Position numbers and translations under genes: made by a program. The notes beneath the pieces were generated by a model. The model did not search any database and had not been told where the DNA came from. It was given only the letters and a program-made list of their open reading frames with translations. Source: Liolophura sinensis (Eukaryota > Mollusca > Polyplacophora > Chitonida > Chitonidae). From it: 64,000 nucleotides of DNA. Each line of letters opens with the position of its first letter. The stretch's first letter is position 1. Positions 23,660 to 36,334 of this stretch are shown piece by piece. The DNA is taken from positions 13,025,606 through 13,089,605 of the forward strand of contig NC_088305.1 in the NCBI RefSeq assembly GCF_032854445.1, in the 5' to 3' direction.

Positions 23660-24969
23660 GTGAATCCTGTTCTCTGTATTGTTTACAGGCTAATTAACCT
23701 TCTTTAAGGTTTAATGTGCATGTATATTATGTAGGCGCGAGAAGGTATGAACACTGTAATGTTACCATTTCCGATGGTATGCTTTATGAAGCGTATAATT
23801 AGCTTAGTTAGTATAGTTACAATTTAAATACCACGGACATTATCTTCGCACATATATTTGGGATGAGTACATTTTCTTGAGTTGTAATTTTAACATTGGC
23901 GCTGCTTTCACGCCTACATGTAGATTATTGTCACATTATCGCAAAGTTGTCCCTGCTTTACCTCAGCAGGGTACACAGTCTTATTGTATGCGTGTGTATT
24001 TAATAAAGTGTTACATATATTTAAACTAGAGGCGATATTAAACGTCCTGAGGGTGAGGTTACCAGTCATTGAACGGTTGTCCAGTTTCACAAACACGAAT
24101 ATCTGAATCATGGCGGCTCAAGAAAATAGAAGCCAACAAAGACTTCGCTACCCTGTATATGCTCTCCCGTCTGTTGTATACTGGTTTAATACGCTAATAC
24201 CGCTGTAACGGTCTGAAGGCGAAAACTCGAACAGATGGGTGTAGGGGTAGTCCGGTAACCACAAGTGATCTGACGATATAATTACTTCGCAAGACAATAC
24301 CTCAAATGCGCGTAACGTCATACATCAACCGTGCGTTCGCTTAACGGTCCTTCGGCGGCTCCTACGCGCTTTCAAATAGAGCCGATTCGTCCGAGCCTCG
24401 AGTCGCCTAAGCAATGTACACTGCCGATAGATGACAATCTTGAGCTATTATTGTTGGCCTCAAAGCCTTCAGTCGGATACACCTCGCTATTGTGCTGGAA
24501 TCAGAGGAGCAACTGTCGACGAAAAAGGTTCTCCGCTATACCGCGCAAGCGTAGGTCGTCCGACAGGCCGGCGGTTTCCATATCACTCTTTGTTTTGCCT
24601 ATGACACCCGTCTCCGAGTAATGGTGATAATTGACGTATATTTTGCACTCAGTAATTACCTAATGTCCACACGTCGTCATCAAGGAGAACGACAGCCAGA
24701 AGCCGGTGATTGGTGCAGACCCTTTGAAGGCACCATATGTTCATTTAAATCACACGCCTCAGTACTGCATATTGTCCTGTCTTTTTCTGACGTCATATAT
24801 CAGATAATGCCAACCGCTGACATGCGTAACTGTACTGCCCACTGTATATTTGATATATTTGGATTTGGTATATACTTATTAACCATTTAGATTTTCTGAC
24901 TCAGTTTTTCATTACTAGATTCTGTTCACTATAAACAACTAGATTTAGTCTCTAAATGTAACACTCTCG

Positions 24970-25110
24970 CTGTCTTAGCCGGTTGAAGTGCCGACCGGGC
25001 GACTGCCAAGTCCTAGACCAGTGAGATCGCGTGTTCGAATCCAGTTCTCGCTGGTTCGGCGGCGGCTTTGTCAGGATGTTAGTAAGGTGTTTGCAATGAT
25101 AAAAACAAAA
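24970..25110 (+). mobile_element. SINE-D head (third tRNA-derived family)
   Basis: tRNA-like promoter with box-A-like TAGCCGGTTGAAG and a good box B (GTGTTCGAATCC, 25031-25042), followed by AGTTCTCGCTGGTTCGGCGG and GGCTTTGTCAGGATG. The same words occur in reverse complement 350 bp downstream, which defines the family. Not a functional tRNA: no cloverleaf or acceptor stem is apparent. Confidence 0.6.
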
Positions 25111-25304
25111 CCAGAGAAGATATTTGGAGTATGCGTGTTATATACATTCCGAATGTATGTGTAAGAGTATGAAGGAACGTAGCTTACGCCGGCGTTTATA
25201 ATCCCCAGTCACACCGAAAGCGTGTCGAGCAGAGATGCCGGTCAAGCCATAAGGTATAATGCATATAGCCTCTGTATATACTTAACCTGGACTTATGACA
25301 AACT

Positions 25305-25520
25305 TATTTCTTTATTTATTTGATTGTTGTATAATGCCGCACTCAAGAATATTCCCGTTATATAACAGCAGTCTGGTTTAAAGAGTGGAGAAAACCAGAG
25401 TGCCCGTAGTAAACTACCACACTTCGCCAGGTACCTGACAAACCTCCTGAATTAAGTTTGCCTCCGAAACAGCGAGAGCTGGGATTGAACGCGCGACATC
25501 ATTGATCACTGGAAGGGCCT
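25305..25520 (-). mobile_element. SINE-D copy with SINE-A-like tail
   Basis: Plus strand begins ATTTATTTGATTGTTGTATA and CGCACTCAAGAATATTCCC, and ends with reversed box B GGGATTGAAC (25481-25490) within CAGCGAGAGCTGGGATTG. It shares the 3' tail with SINE-A but not the body, suggesting that both use the same LINE machinery. Confidence 0.62.
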
Positions 25521-26167
25521 GGTAGAAGCAGTCAGCCATAGAATGGCCAAATGGCGCGGAGTAAGAGACTACAAACTGTCGTGTAAGCTACGAAAACAGC
25601 ATATATGCAAGGACCTTAGGTGGTATGGGTATTCACCTCCAAATATAATGTCTCAGTTTTGTGATGTTTCCGTTCCTGTACGTAGGAACGAGATTTCGTG
25701 AAAATGTTGACTCCATGAAGATTTACTTTAGGTTCGTTTGTGACCGGATAAAACTAATCTGTACAAGATTCGCGTGTACTGCTGACATCACGATTAAGAG
25801 AGCGCGCGCACGCGACACGGTCTTCAATATTGAGACAAGTGACGATGTAACAGATAATGGACCTGTCGGGCAGGCGCGGTATCGCGAGACGTCGGTCTGC
25901 ACGTGCTCACATCAACACTAACACGATTCTATTTTTAGGATGATTTGGGAAATGGGGACCGGGCGGCATTAGTACGATACGTCAAATATCAGGCGCTGAT
26001 TAAATGAGGCGCACGACAGAAATTCTTCTGAGGATTAAATCTAAGCGCCTGGCTAAGACATTATTTAGGGGAAAGATTCCCCAGGGGAACCCCTATAATG
26101 GCAATGTACGCCGTCACAGTGTTACCCCAAGTAACTGGGTCAAAACGTCAAAGCTTCGCCCCAAACC

Positions 26168-26520
26168 CATTCTGGAAAATTAACACCGATAAATATTCCC
26201 CAGTCTTGTGCCAGTTTCGCGAGACAACATAGTTACAAGTGTAACATACATAGAGAATATATTCACATGGGCTATGTACTTTCAGTATCTAAAAGGGAAT
26301 ATTAAATAGTTAAATCGTTTATACATTGGTTAGAATACAAGAATGACTTCTGGAAAATTATCACCCTTAAATTTTCCCCAGGCAGGCGCCATTTTCGCGA
26401 GAGAACATAGTTACACGTGTTACTAACAGGCAGAATAAGTTCACATAGGCTGTATACTCTCAGTGTCTAAAAAGAAATGTTCAATAGTTTTACATATAGG
26501 TTTGGAATGCACGGTAACTT
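26168..26520. repeat. 178-bp tandem duplication
   Basis: TTCTGGAAAATTA begins at about 26170 and 26348. Both units contain CGCGAGA, AACATAGTTACA, TTCACAT and a TCTAAAAnGGAA motif, with about 20-25% divergence by eye. Confidence 0.85.
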
Positions 26521-26545
26521 CTTGGCGAAGCTGGATGGGTGAAGA

Positions 26546-26607
26546 AGGGGTTTGTGGGAGTGGGGTGGGGGCGGGTGTGGTGTGGGGTGGGGGTGGGGGT
26601 GGGGGTG
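26546..26607 (+). repeat. G-quadruplex-prone G-rich tract
   Basis: More than six runs of four to five G separated by single or few bases (GGGGTGGGGGCGGG ... GGGGTGGGGGTGGGGGTGGG). It satisfies the G4 pattern many times over on the plus strand. Confidence 0.85.
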
Positions 26608-26609
26608 AA

Positions 26610-28320
26610 AATCGTTTCATAATACCTACAGCATATCAAGATGGTATTTCCTAGTAACAAGCCATTCCGAACGCTAAGACGTTTGATAAAGTCGTCCCTT
26701 AGGATTGCCATGCCCAGGTAGACGCTGGGAGCTGGACATGGCGAGGCATCAGTTCACAGTATTTTGTTAAGCCCTTATTTGACATTTCCCTCCCTTTTTA
26801 CTTTTTTTTGCTGTGTATGTATTGAAAGAAATGAATAATAATTTTTGGGATTGCCAAATATAAGTGTTTATCAGATCCATAGAATACATGAGTAGACGGT
26901 AAATGCATGTCTGATCGACAGGAGGACCACTAGTTGACTAGGCCACCAAAACATGGTGGATGTTTATGCAAGGTTATTAGAAATACTTTTTCTCGTAAGT
27001 ACAAAAGACATTGTTTTTAAATAGATATACTATCCTCTGAAAAAAGACAATTTAGTATGAATAATAATTTACATATTTTTATCAATAAAGTCTACCTGTA
27101 CGTGTATGATAATGTATAATAGGCACACAAAAAATCCGCTCATTGACATCACTTTTTACGTTCATTTCATTTTCTATAGACACATCCACTATACACTGAA
27201 CTCACTAACGTTATGACATCATTAAACTCCAATTAACATATCTTTTCCACATCCATGGTTTTTAATCTCCATGTATCTCATCACCATGGTGTCGCGTGCA
27301 CGATCCATGTCGTTGCATTCATGCGACTGTCTCACGGGCATGTATTATTCATGAGTTTTTAACTTTCATCCTTCTGTCCTTGGATTCGGACAGATGTGTC
27401 GTTCTTATTTAACACGTATATGTTAGTATTAGGGATATAAGATTCATCAAACATGCACGAAGAGTATGCACGGTTCGAGGTGGGCAGATTGGAAGCCAAC
27501 AAAAAACACGCTATATATGTTTATACCCATGACAACCGCTACGGGCCACGTGTTTGCCTTACACCCACTCTCTCCGAGACAACCTACAGAAATCTCTCCA
27601 GTTACCTGCCCTCGTCAGTGTTCAGTAAAATATTCCGTGAAGTATACGCCAAAGTTGTCGCCATCCATGCAGCGAATTACAGCCCAAATACAGCCTTTTG
27701 TTTGTGAACAATGGTTGCACCGAAAAGCTGAAATGGTAGATAATAGGGCATTAGGAAAAGACGGGTTGCTGGATGCTCGGCAGGGTGCGGGTCCTGTTTC
27801 TCTCTTAGATCTCAAACCTTAACAGATGGTCCTTTTTCAGTTGGCGTTCTGAATCTCTGTTTTCTATTGTCCCGCAGCTCACTGCCGTCGCCATTTTGGA
27901 TTTGATGGGCCCCGTGTAGCCTATGATGACGCAATGACGTTCTTTTCGAGATGAAATGAAAACTCACTTAACAATTTTGATTTCCTTCTTTTTTCTTTTT
28001 GGTTTTATCCCCTTATACATAATTGGCTGGTTTTGTCACTGATCATCTGCGACGAAAGCTTATAAATGTAATGAGGTGGATGAAAACAGAACTTCTAGAT
28101 CACCGATATATTATAATTACCAAAACTTACCAAATTAATTTAAAGATAAAAATGTAGGTATCTCTTGTCAAAACTAACATAAATTATTTTCAGTTTAATT
28201 TTAAAATCATGCTGACACCAATCATACATATTAACGTGCAAATTAGTGTGATTGTAGAAAAGTTACGTACATAAGAACTCTGAGACCTAAGCTGTATAGT
28301 TACAACTGGAAGCTATCACC
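26610..28320. other. Intergenic, unique sequence with a conserved-looking E-box motif
   Basis: Holds the CTCAAACCTTAACAGATGGT motif (27811-27830) that resembles one in the distal promoter island. Overlapping 84- and 118-residue frames at 27.45-27.82 kb lack recognisable domains. YY1-like GTCGCCATTTTGG at about 27888. Confidence 0.35.
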
Positions 28321-28354
28321 TGTTTTTTTTTTTGTTTGTTTTTTTTTTTTTTTG
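28321..28354. repeat. Poly-T tract
   Basis: Two T runs interrupted by GTTTG. A matching A run lies at 12031-12048. Unstable homopolymers; assembly may be off by a few bases here. Confidence 0.85.
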
Positions 28355-28433
28355 CATTATTCGTATTAAGAGTTTGACTAAGATGAGAATATGTTGGAAA
28401 CTCAGACTGTAGCTATGAAGTACGTCATGTTAA

Positions 28434-28682
28434 GGGTTTCCTTGACCTAGTCGTTAGCGTGCCAGCACGGCGCAATGACCCAGGAGCCTGTCACCAATCC
28501 GATTACTGCGAGTTCAAGTCCAGCTCATGCTGGCTTCCTCTCCGGTCGCACGTGTGAAGGTCTGGCAACAACTTCCTCCGGGCTCTGCCCGATTTCCTCC
28601 CACCATATGGCTGGCAGCGGTAGTACAAGTCAAGTATTCCTGAGTACGACGTAAAACACCAATCAAATAAATAAATAAATTA
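28434..28682 (+). mobile_element. SINE-A, near full length
   Basis: Degenerate box A (TGACCTAGTCGTTAGCGTGC), good box B (GAGTTCAAGTCC), a body with several substitutions, and the AACACCAATCAAATAAATAA tail. More diverged than the copy at 5.6 kb, so older. Confidence 0.87.
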
Positions 28683-29079
28683 ATAGGTCATGCAAGAAAA
28701 GTCATGCAAGAAAAACTTGCATCTTACACTGCACGAAATTAAAAATTTTGAGAAAAAATCAGAAAAAAATTAGATAAAATAAACTTTAAACAATAATCAT
28801 GATTAAGGAATAAATCTGACCAAAAAAAAAATGCAGGGTAACTTTTATATACGATTATCTAAGGCTCAAATTTAGTGATCAGTTCCTATTTTAAACCTAC
28901 CTATTACGCCCGTCTTAATTTTTGGAGAGGCCTGGTGTTTAATTTCAGCCAATTAACTTCACTTTGGTTTATTATGATGCGGCTATTGAGACTCAATCTC
29001 TGCTATTCAATGGGACCGGCCAAGAGTATGATTAGAAGACAGTTTACACAGGCTGCTTTCTCGGATCGCCAACCTCGTT

Positions 29080-29480
29080 TCCGCTATAAAACCCAGCCAT
29101 GAAAACCATACAGGCAATGATATGCTAGTTCAAAGCGCATTTCAATTATTATAGGACCGATTCGCCGTTACTTGTCAGCACCTCAATCCGTGATTACTTC
29201 CCTGGAAATTATCACTCTTCTCTTTTGGAGTTAATTACGTCCTCGGTCACCTGCTTCTCGCGACGTCGCACGTGACGAAGGGCTAGGAAGAAGATCAAAA
29301 GAGAGGACAAGAGGCCCTTGAGCACGGCAGCGCACGTGCCCCGCAAAGACATGTAAATGTGTCCTCAAATAGACGGGCTAGTGGCCCTTGTTTGCACCCC
29401 AGGGATGAGTTACCCCGAACAATGAATCCGGATTGTATAGGGAAACAATCGCGGAAGTGATGGTGTTTAGTTTACACAAT
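29080..29480. promoter_or_regulatory. Candidate regulatory island with TATA and E-boxes
   Basis: CCGCTATAAAACCC (TATA at 29085-29090), TCACCTGCTT, GTCGCACGTGACG (CACGTG E-box), AGTTAATTACGTC. Repeat-free. Either an orphan promoter or an enhancer; no coding exon identified. Confidence 0.25.
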
Positions 29481-30859
29481 CTTAGACATGCTACTTTTCC
29501 GGTCGGAGGAGGGATACAAAAAAATGATTGTCCGAAATGCGGTCGTAAATCTCATACGCTGCCTGAAGAATGGTTTTCTGGCCTAGAATTATCACGATTG
29601 TACGTCCGATAAATTCCATAGCCAATTTAGGCAGTAAAATATCTGCTAATTAAATAAGGATATTAAGTTATTGTGACAATAGCCGGGTTAGGGTTGCAGC
29701 CTGTGTAAGCTAGTTCATTAGATTATATTTGTATTAATCATGTGTATTCGGAAACCCAACAGCAGATATTTAAACAAGGGTGTAGTTTGACGTTCGCTTG
29801 AATGTCATTAATTTGAATGAGGATTTTAGTCAAATGTATGCGGGATATGCCAGAATAAATCAAGTGAACCCTAACCGCTGCGGTTTAATAAAATGTTTAA
29901 AATGTGTTTCGTTTATCTCGATTTTTTGGGGGTTTTTTTGTTTTTAGGGAGGGAGGGGGGCGTGTATTCATTGTCTGAAAAGACTATGAAAATAGATCTA
30001 ATGCACTTTATAGTTACGAACAGATAAGCTCGTTGAAGACTGCGACACTTGATGACTGACAATAAAAGAGCGAAGCCCCGCCTTTGCGCGTGCGGCCAGG
30101 TGATATCAGTTAAGGGCTGTGTTGGGCTTATACCATGTGCAGACGAGGTACTCTACGAGCATGTATAAAATCCGTGTTGAGTTGGACTGTGTTGATGACT
30201 ACGGAGCTTTGAGCACGATAAAAGCATCTTCAACACGAGTCTGCAAGGTACTTCATAAAGTTGTATCCAGCGCATCAGAGTTAGTGCTATCAAAATGAAT
30301 GTACATATAGACGATATTGTTTGAGCGCAAGTACAGGTATTCCTGCAGGGTTTCAATGTACCAAAACTCCAGTACACTGATTTTTTAAAATAGTATTATG
30401 CAGTAGCACACTGCAATGTTCCTGGCTTCTACCAAATATGTTTTTTTTCTTTAATTTATTTATTTATTTCATTTTTATACATTCATATTTAATACGGCCT
30501 TGTGTGACTTTACACATGTAAAATTTCTATTATGAGCTACAAAAATAAAGGTAAATATTTCTTTAATTCACCTTTGTGGTGAAAAGCTATTCCTGCCATG
30601 TACCACCCATAAATGCTTCCCTATCTGAAATGCGTCGTCAAATAGATCTGATTTTCAGTACCCATTTATTCCATCAAGTCCTATTAGACAGTCGCACTTC
30701 GGGTAGTAGCCCGAGGGTCCAAACTGGGGGAGGGAGAGAGGATGTACAAAGGCTGAGGTGCCCGAGGGATATAACCCTCTCACAGCCGAGCCCTTGATAG
30801 TTTCTAGTTTTTCCGCTTGAAGAAGAAAAAAAACCCATTACAATGTACTTGTTTTAGGA

Positions 30860-31475
30860 CGCAATCTGTCCCAATACTGGGTGTTTTGGGTTAAGCCAGT
30901 ACCCTGTTTACACAGCGTTTTGACGGTAAAACTGGGTGTCTTTGGTTAAGCCCGTGTCCTGCTTGTAAAGTATTTTGACAATAAAACTGCGTGTTTTGGG
31001 TTATGCCAGTGCCCTGTTTGCGCGACATTTCGACTGTAAAACTGGATGTTTTGGGTTAAGCCCGTGCTCTGTTTGCACAGCATTTTGACTTTAAAACTGG
31101 ATGTTTTGGGTTAAGCCCGTGCTCTGTTTGCACAGCATTTTGACTGTAAAACTGGGTGTTTTGGGTTTAGCCCGTGCTCTGTTTGCACAGCATTTTGACT
31201 GTAAAACTGGGTGTTTTGGGTTAAGCCTGTGCTCTGTTTGCACAGCATTTTGACTGTAAAACTGGGTGTTTTGGGTTTAGCCCGTGCTCTGTTTGCACAG
31301 CATTTTGACTGTAAAACTGGGTGTTTTGGGTTAAGCCCGTGTCCTGTTTGCTCAGCATTTTGACAATAAAACTGCGTGTTTCGGGTTATGCCAGTGCCGA
31401 GTTTGCACAACATTTTGACTGTAAAACTGGGTGTTTTGGGTTAAGCTAGTGTCGAGTTTGCACAACATTTTGGCT
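30860..31475. repeat. 55-bp minisatellite, about 11 units
   Basis: Unit core AAAACTGGGTGTTTTGGGTT, AAGCCCGTGCTCTGTTTGCA, CAGCATTTTGACTGT. ACTGG starts at 30876, 30931, 30986 (ACTGC), 31041 and 31096, an exact 55-bp period. A 100-residue frame on the minus strand is a by-product of the repeat. Confidence 0.93.
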
Positions 31476-31649
31476 GTCCTGGTTCACACAGATTATCTCA
31501 TCAACACACCTGTTATATCCCACCACGTACCAGGGCATAGCGGCACAACCACTAACCTCTATCATCCCGAATAAAGCTGAATACTTATCAAGTACCCCAA
31601 GCTCTGTACCAAGATCGTGACCACAGTCAGATAAATAAATAATTTAATA

Positions 31650-33059
31650 AATTAACAATATGTAAGAGAAATGAAACATGGCACATTTTTGACATGTATC
31701 ATGCACACGTAGTTTTCTATTTAATTGCTACATTACAGTTGAACACACATGGGTAGTGGTAAATAATTTCTGTTCGAAGACCACAAGTATTTCTAAAAAG
31801 AATTACATTGTAAATTGGCCATGTGTCCTATTCTCGTTTCTCTGAATTTTTTTTTCACCTTTAAATCTGATCAAACAAGTAGAATGCAATAGGCAAAGCT
31901 AAATTCCTTCTAGCTGCTGCTAGCATAAGCACTGGATAACTGTTGCCGTTGTATGTAATTGTGAACGCCACAAGGTAACTGTAGTATGGCGGTGGCTGTA
32001 AAATATCTCATTCCGTAGCCTTACGTGAGGGGAGGAAATATGATAACTCAGTACAAGTTTGTAGTTTACCAATGTGTTTAGAAGGCATGTATAAGCGTAA
32101 ACCCTAGTACAGTATTTCTCTGATCTCCGTGATATAGATCTATTTTGATCTATACTTTCACAAGTTCTTCAAAGGTAAAACTACTGACGTGCTTTGCTCA
32201 CCAGAAATCCAAATGACTTGACTTGACACCAAAAGTTAGAGAGACTAGGCGTTGAAACAGTCAGTTACCAGCCATCAACCAAAAGGTATGCTCCACGTCA
32301 ATAATCGCAAGGCCAGTCCCCAAAAGCCGTTTAACAGAAATCACAAAAGAACTAAGAAAGTATATAAAGTATGAAATTAAGACATTTTCATGCCAAGAGA
32401 AACAATCTACAGTTTTCAATGACGTTGAACATACGTTAGTAATGTTCCAGGCGATTATATGAAATAAGCTTCTAAATCATGTATATGCTGTAAGGAGTCG
32501 ATAATCAAAATTTGTTCAGGTTTGATTATACCGTCCCTAGTTCCGGGTTAAGCGGAAATAAGGAAATTTATGAAGCATTTTTCATGTTGCAGAGATTATG
32601 GAGACTGTCAATATTTACTCACAAGAGAATTATACTCATTATGAATTTGCTGATGTGAATTTTCAAAACAATTAATTCAATCCCGACTTGCATTATATGG
32701 ATGCATATGAGCGACTGATCAGCCGTATATAAGATTGAAATTCGAACACGTGGCCTCTTGATGAATAATGTGAGATTACAAAAGAGATAATGCATAATTG
32801 CTAATTTTCAAGTCATGAACTACAAACCAATCAGAGATTAAACAGGAAAAAAAATGGAAACAATTTCCACCAATTTTATGATTATGATTATTAACAAAAC
32901 TAAAAGGCCCCCACCTTACGTTTACGTTTACGTCCCCCCCCCCCCCTTAAACTTACAGTGTTTCTGGCTACAGTAACAGTACTAATGGGAAATGGCAATG
33001 TGTAGGCCTACTGTATTCTGTAATCATGATAAAAAAAACATTAGCCGCAATTCATATTG
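31650..33059. other. Intergenic, nothing recognised
   Basis: Unique AT-rich sequence, one poly-C run at 32935-32946, no long frames or repeat families identified. Confidence 0.4.
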
Positions 33060-33640
33060 ATGGATATTCAAAGAGTGCCTTCATTAAGTTGCCTGAGCAG
33101 CCGCCTTAACCAAAACAGACTGAGGCTAATTGTGGCGCCTCCGTTCAGCCCGAGACATCCTCTTACCGCTGTAATAAGCTATGTCACTTTGTCTTGTCGT
33201 TAAACCATCATCATCAGAACCAGCGACTAAAACGTAAAGAAAGAAAAAAAATCGAGGTCTTTGACACCCATTCTGCGAGATGGAAGTCGATCTGCGCGCC
33301 CTTTGACGGCGAGATTGTCTCCGAGGGGACATAATCGAGTTAACCAGAATGCGTTCACTATTCCGCGCTTCCGAATAATTGGATTATGGTTAAACAAAGG
33401 TGCGCGGTTCAGGCAACTGGCATTCAATAACTGGAAACAACGACGCCGCTTCTGCTAACATCTGGGGCCCCCGCTCTGCTCCAGTCTGGGCACCTCCGTC
33501 TGACTGAGCGCGGACCCGAGAGAAAACCCTTCTGTGCGCATCGTGCTGGAAACTTAAGTTGGACCGTTATGATACCCATCTGTGAGAGGAAACGTCTCAG
33601 TCGATCAGAGGTTCTGCTACCGCAATTGGACAATTTAATG
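33060..33640. promoter_or_regulatory. Candidate cis-regulatory island
   Basis: GC-richer, repeat-free block in AT-rich surroundings. It includes GTTAACC/TTAACCA words, CCGAATAATTGGATTATGG (paired TAAT cores, about 33374), CACCTC and TAAACAAAGG (a forkhead/SOX-like word, about 33393). Open frames here on both strands overlap each other and none is recognisable. Confidence 0.3.
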
Positions 33641-35043
33641 AGTACTGTTCAAAGCTATATTGCACCTTATAAAATGCTGATATCATTCCAGAGTATTATA
33701 TCTCGCTTGACCAGTAATTTTTGTAGAACTCCTAAAGGTGTACCTTGTTTACATTAGTTAATATAATAAAAACAATAATTTGGTAACTCTACGGTACTTA
33801 ATTAAGTTATTAGGCGTTTTGCATACATCCTTGTTGTACATCTTTTATTCATATTCCTGCAATCAGTTGACGTAATTGTTTCCAACGCCGAATGTTAATT
33901 AGTCATAAAATATGATCAACAAATTCAAAGACCCAACTGTACAAGCTTAATTGTACGTATTTTGTTTTGCTGACAGGAAACTGGTGTGACAATCAAATGT
34001 ACAAATGAAATGCATACTAAAGTTACATGCATGTAAACTGCATGTAAAAGTAATCAGATATACACAGAAACCGCATGCATACGAGATTTTCGGGTCATTA
34101 AGCTTGTACACACACACACTTTTTCAAAACTGAGCAGCGCGATATTAGTGGTGGGGTGTTTTGTCCAGTCATGGATGTCTGACGCGGCTTTGCTTACAAG
34201 AGACGAGTACTCCGCAGCTAGCCGTGTCGGAAATTGATAGAAGCAGAAGACAGATTGATTGTAGCAGACGACAGTATCCTGCGGGACCCGCAGACAACAC
34301 TGCAGTGTGAGATGCTGTAGATTACAGCGGGACTAATTTCATTACAAACCACTCAGCAGTATTGCAGGGGGGAAATGCCAAGCAAACAAGATGAAACTGA
34401 AGCTTCAAAAACGGCAGAAATGTCAGACAGCCATATCTCATTAAATGTGACCGTGCACACGTCCATGGCTGCAGACAAAAGGTATTGGACAACACGAAGA
34501 ATCCTTGGTCGTACAATAGCAGAATTCGTCTTGAAGGTTTTAACAGGATTCGCGTGATCCCTGGGAATATTTTGCTCTCTGTAATTAGAGTGTTCGTTCG
34601 GGATGATTTTCTAATTGACCACTAGGTAAATACTGCTGCAGTGATCAGCTCTCATCCCGGCCACATGGTGACCACGAAATGACCATGTAAACTCCAGCCC
34701 AGATGGACGCTTTTTGTTATTCTGTCTTCAATGGGTGAATCTCACGCCTCAATTCAAAGGCAGAAAATACATGTACACCCTAAAGAATGATCCCAGGAAA
34801 TCCAACGATTATAACAAAATTTGCTCCTCGACATAGTGTAATTTGTGATGGATGGATTATGTCGAACTGACTGCACTTTTCGTTGTTCTGGTCAGTTTTA
34901 TTTTTAATTTAAAGTATTGCACAAAAAACAGTTTCGATCTTGCTTCGAGCGGTTTAAAGGTGTTGAATACGCGCAATTAGACAGAACAACCGATAAACAT
35001 ACATCGATTAATCTTCAACGATATATATAAATTCCGTTTAGCC

Positions 35044-35059
35044 CCCCCAGAGGGCGCGG
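35044..35059 (+). promoter_or_regulatory. CTCF-like site
   Basis: CCCCCAGAGGGCGCGG matches the CTCF core with one main mismatch, in the same orientation as the 1.6 kb site. It marks the left edge of the 35.0-35.9 kb candidate enhancer. Confidence 0.35.
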
Positions 35060-35880
35060 TTGATATTGGCCTTGTACAAGCTAATGCGCCACTTGATGGT
35101 TTAACGGGCCGTAATAAACACACTGCAGAATCGGAACTTTTGTCATTCTACCCTGTGATCCACTTCCACGTTTGTCATAAATCCGATTTATTGATGGCAC
35201 TTCAAGATCACCCCGGGCAACGCACGTGCAAATCGCCGTCGTGACTGTCTAGAAGGTTATACCTCACGCTGATGTTTACCCTACACAAAACTAAGCGAAC
35301 TATCAATGATGGGCTAATACTGGGGGAGGGGGGGGGGGGCAGATCCGGGTAAACAAATCTGTAACCTTATATGACGCAAAGTCTGAAGTGTTATTAGATC
35401 CTGCAACACAGCTTCCTTTGAACTGTGCAGTTTAATTAAATATGCAAATTACCTTGGAGTTTGACAGTAAATGGCGGGTTGTAGACAACACAAACAGTAT
35501 AACCTTCCCGTGGCTGGTCGGCAAATTTAATTACTCCTGGCCAGGTAAACACGGAACGAGGCTGATCACATATTAATCACTTCGAAACTAGCTGGCCTTG
35601 ATTAATGCAAGGTGATAAAGTTTCTCGTTCAACGGCATCACGCGAGACAGTTAAGATGGCCCCTTGAATATTTCAGATTCCCTCCACGCCTATGAAGCTT
35701 TGTGACCATCGTAATCACAGGTTGTCATAAATATCGAAGTGGAATTAGATACACGGACCTTGCACAGCCAAACCACATGCTGCAGGTGAGGCGGCACTAT
35801 TCCGGCGACTCCCCCGAGCCGGTGTTTTACAGGTGCGCCGAATCAGCCATGAAATAATAAATATCTCATTAAGGTAACCT
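35060..35880. promoter_or_regulatory. Candidate NeuroD cis-regulatory module
   Basis: Repeat-free, dense in known binding words: TAATTA/ATTAAT homeobox cores (35425, 35530, 35570), ATATGCAAATTA octamer (about 35440), several CAGGTG E-boxes (35784, 35831), GTAAACA forkhead-like (35546) and CATTAAGGTAACC near 35870. It is 1.8-2.6 kb upstream of the coding exon, probably inside the NeuroD intron. Assignment to NeuroD is by proximity. Confidence 0.4.
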
Positions 35881-36334
35881 AATTGCAATCTGTGTATGGC
35901 CTTTTACTCAGCAAAATGTCAGTAAAACACAGTGAGGTGGGTTACTACCACATAGTGCGACTGCCTTTTATCTATACCACAGCATGCTTTATCAGACAAA
36001 ACACGGAAACATTATGTAAAAACGATAATATTGACGTTCTTGTTTTTTTTAAGTTGTTACCTAAATGTATATTGTTTCAGTCACCTATAAAACCTATCAC
36101 AGATGTATCTTTGTAACTTTCATTTCACATCGTTAAGTATCTTCTTCAAGAACATATCCCATGGATGCTTTCATGAAATTTAGAGGACATGGGATCTCAA
36201 CTTTAAGATTAGAGCAAGTATTATTATAGGGTCTGCGTATAGGCTTATATGTATATGTATTTTGTCAGGTAATAAAATATGACTTCACCCAGAGATGTTG
36301 TATTATAAGCTGTGGTTCAAATATATTGACTTTA

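Larger units (their letters stand above)
19949..24969. other. Intergenic, mostly unique sequence
   Basis: Apart from the 23.5 kb SINE-A and the NRF1-bearing island, this is unique AT-rich DNA. 24180-24620 is a GC-richer block (GCGTAACGTCATACATCAAC) with a 96-residue frame of unknown meaning. It would lie inside the NeuroD intron if the distal exon is right. Confidence 0.35.

Noticed and set aside
29085-29102. NeuroD leader exon at the TATAAA near 29.09 kb
   Set aside because: No convincing 5' splice site within several hundred bases downstream; kept only as a regulatory island.
31111-31413. 100-residue repeated frame
   Set aside because: It comes from the 55-bp minisatellite; no start context, splice sites or domain.
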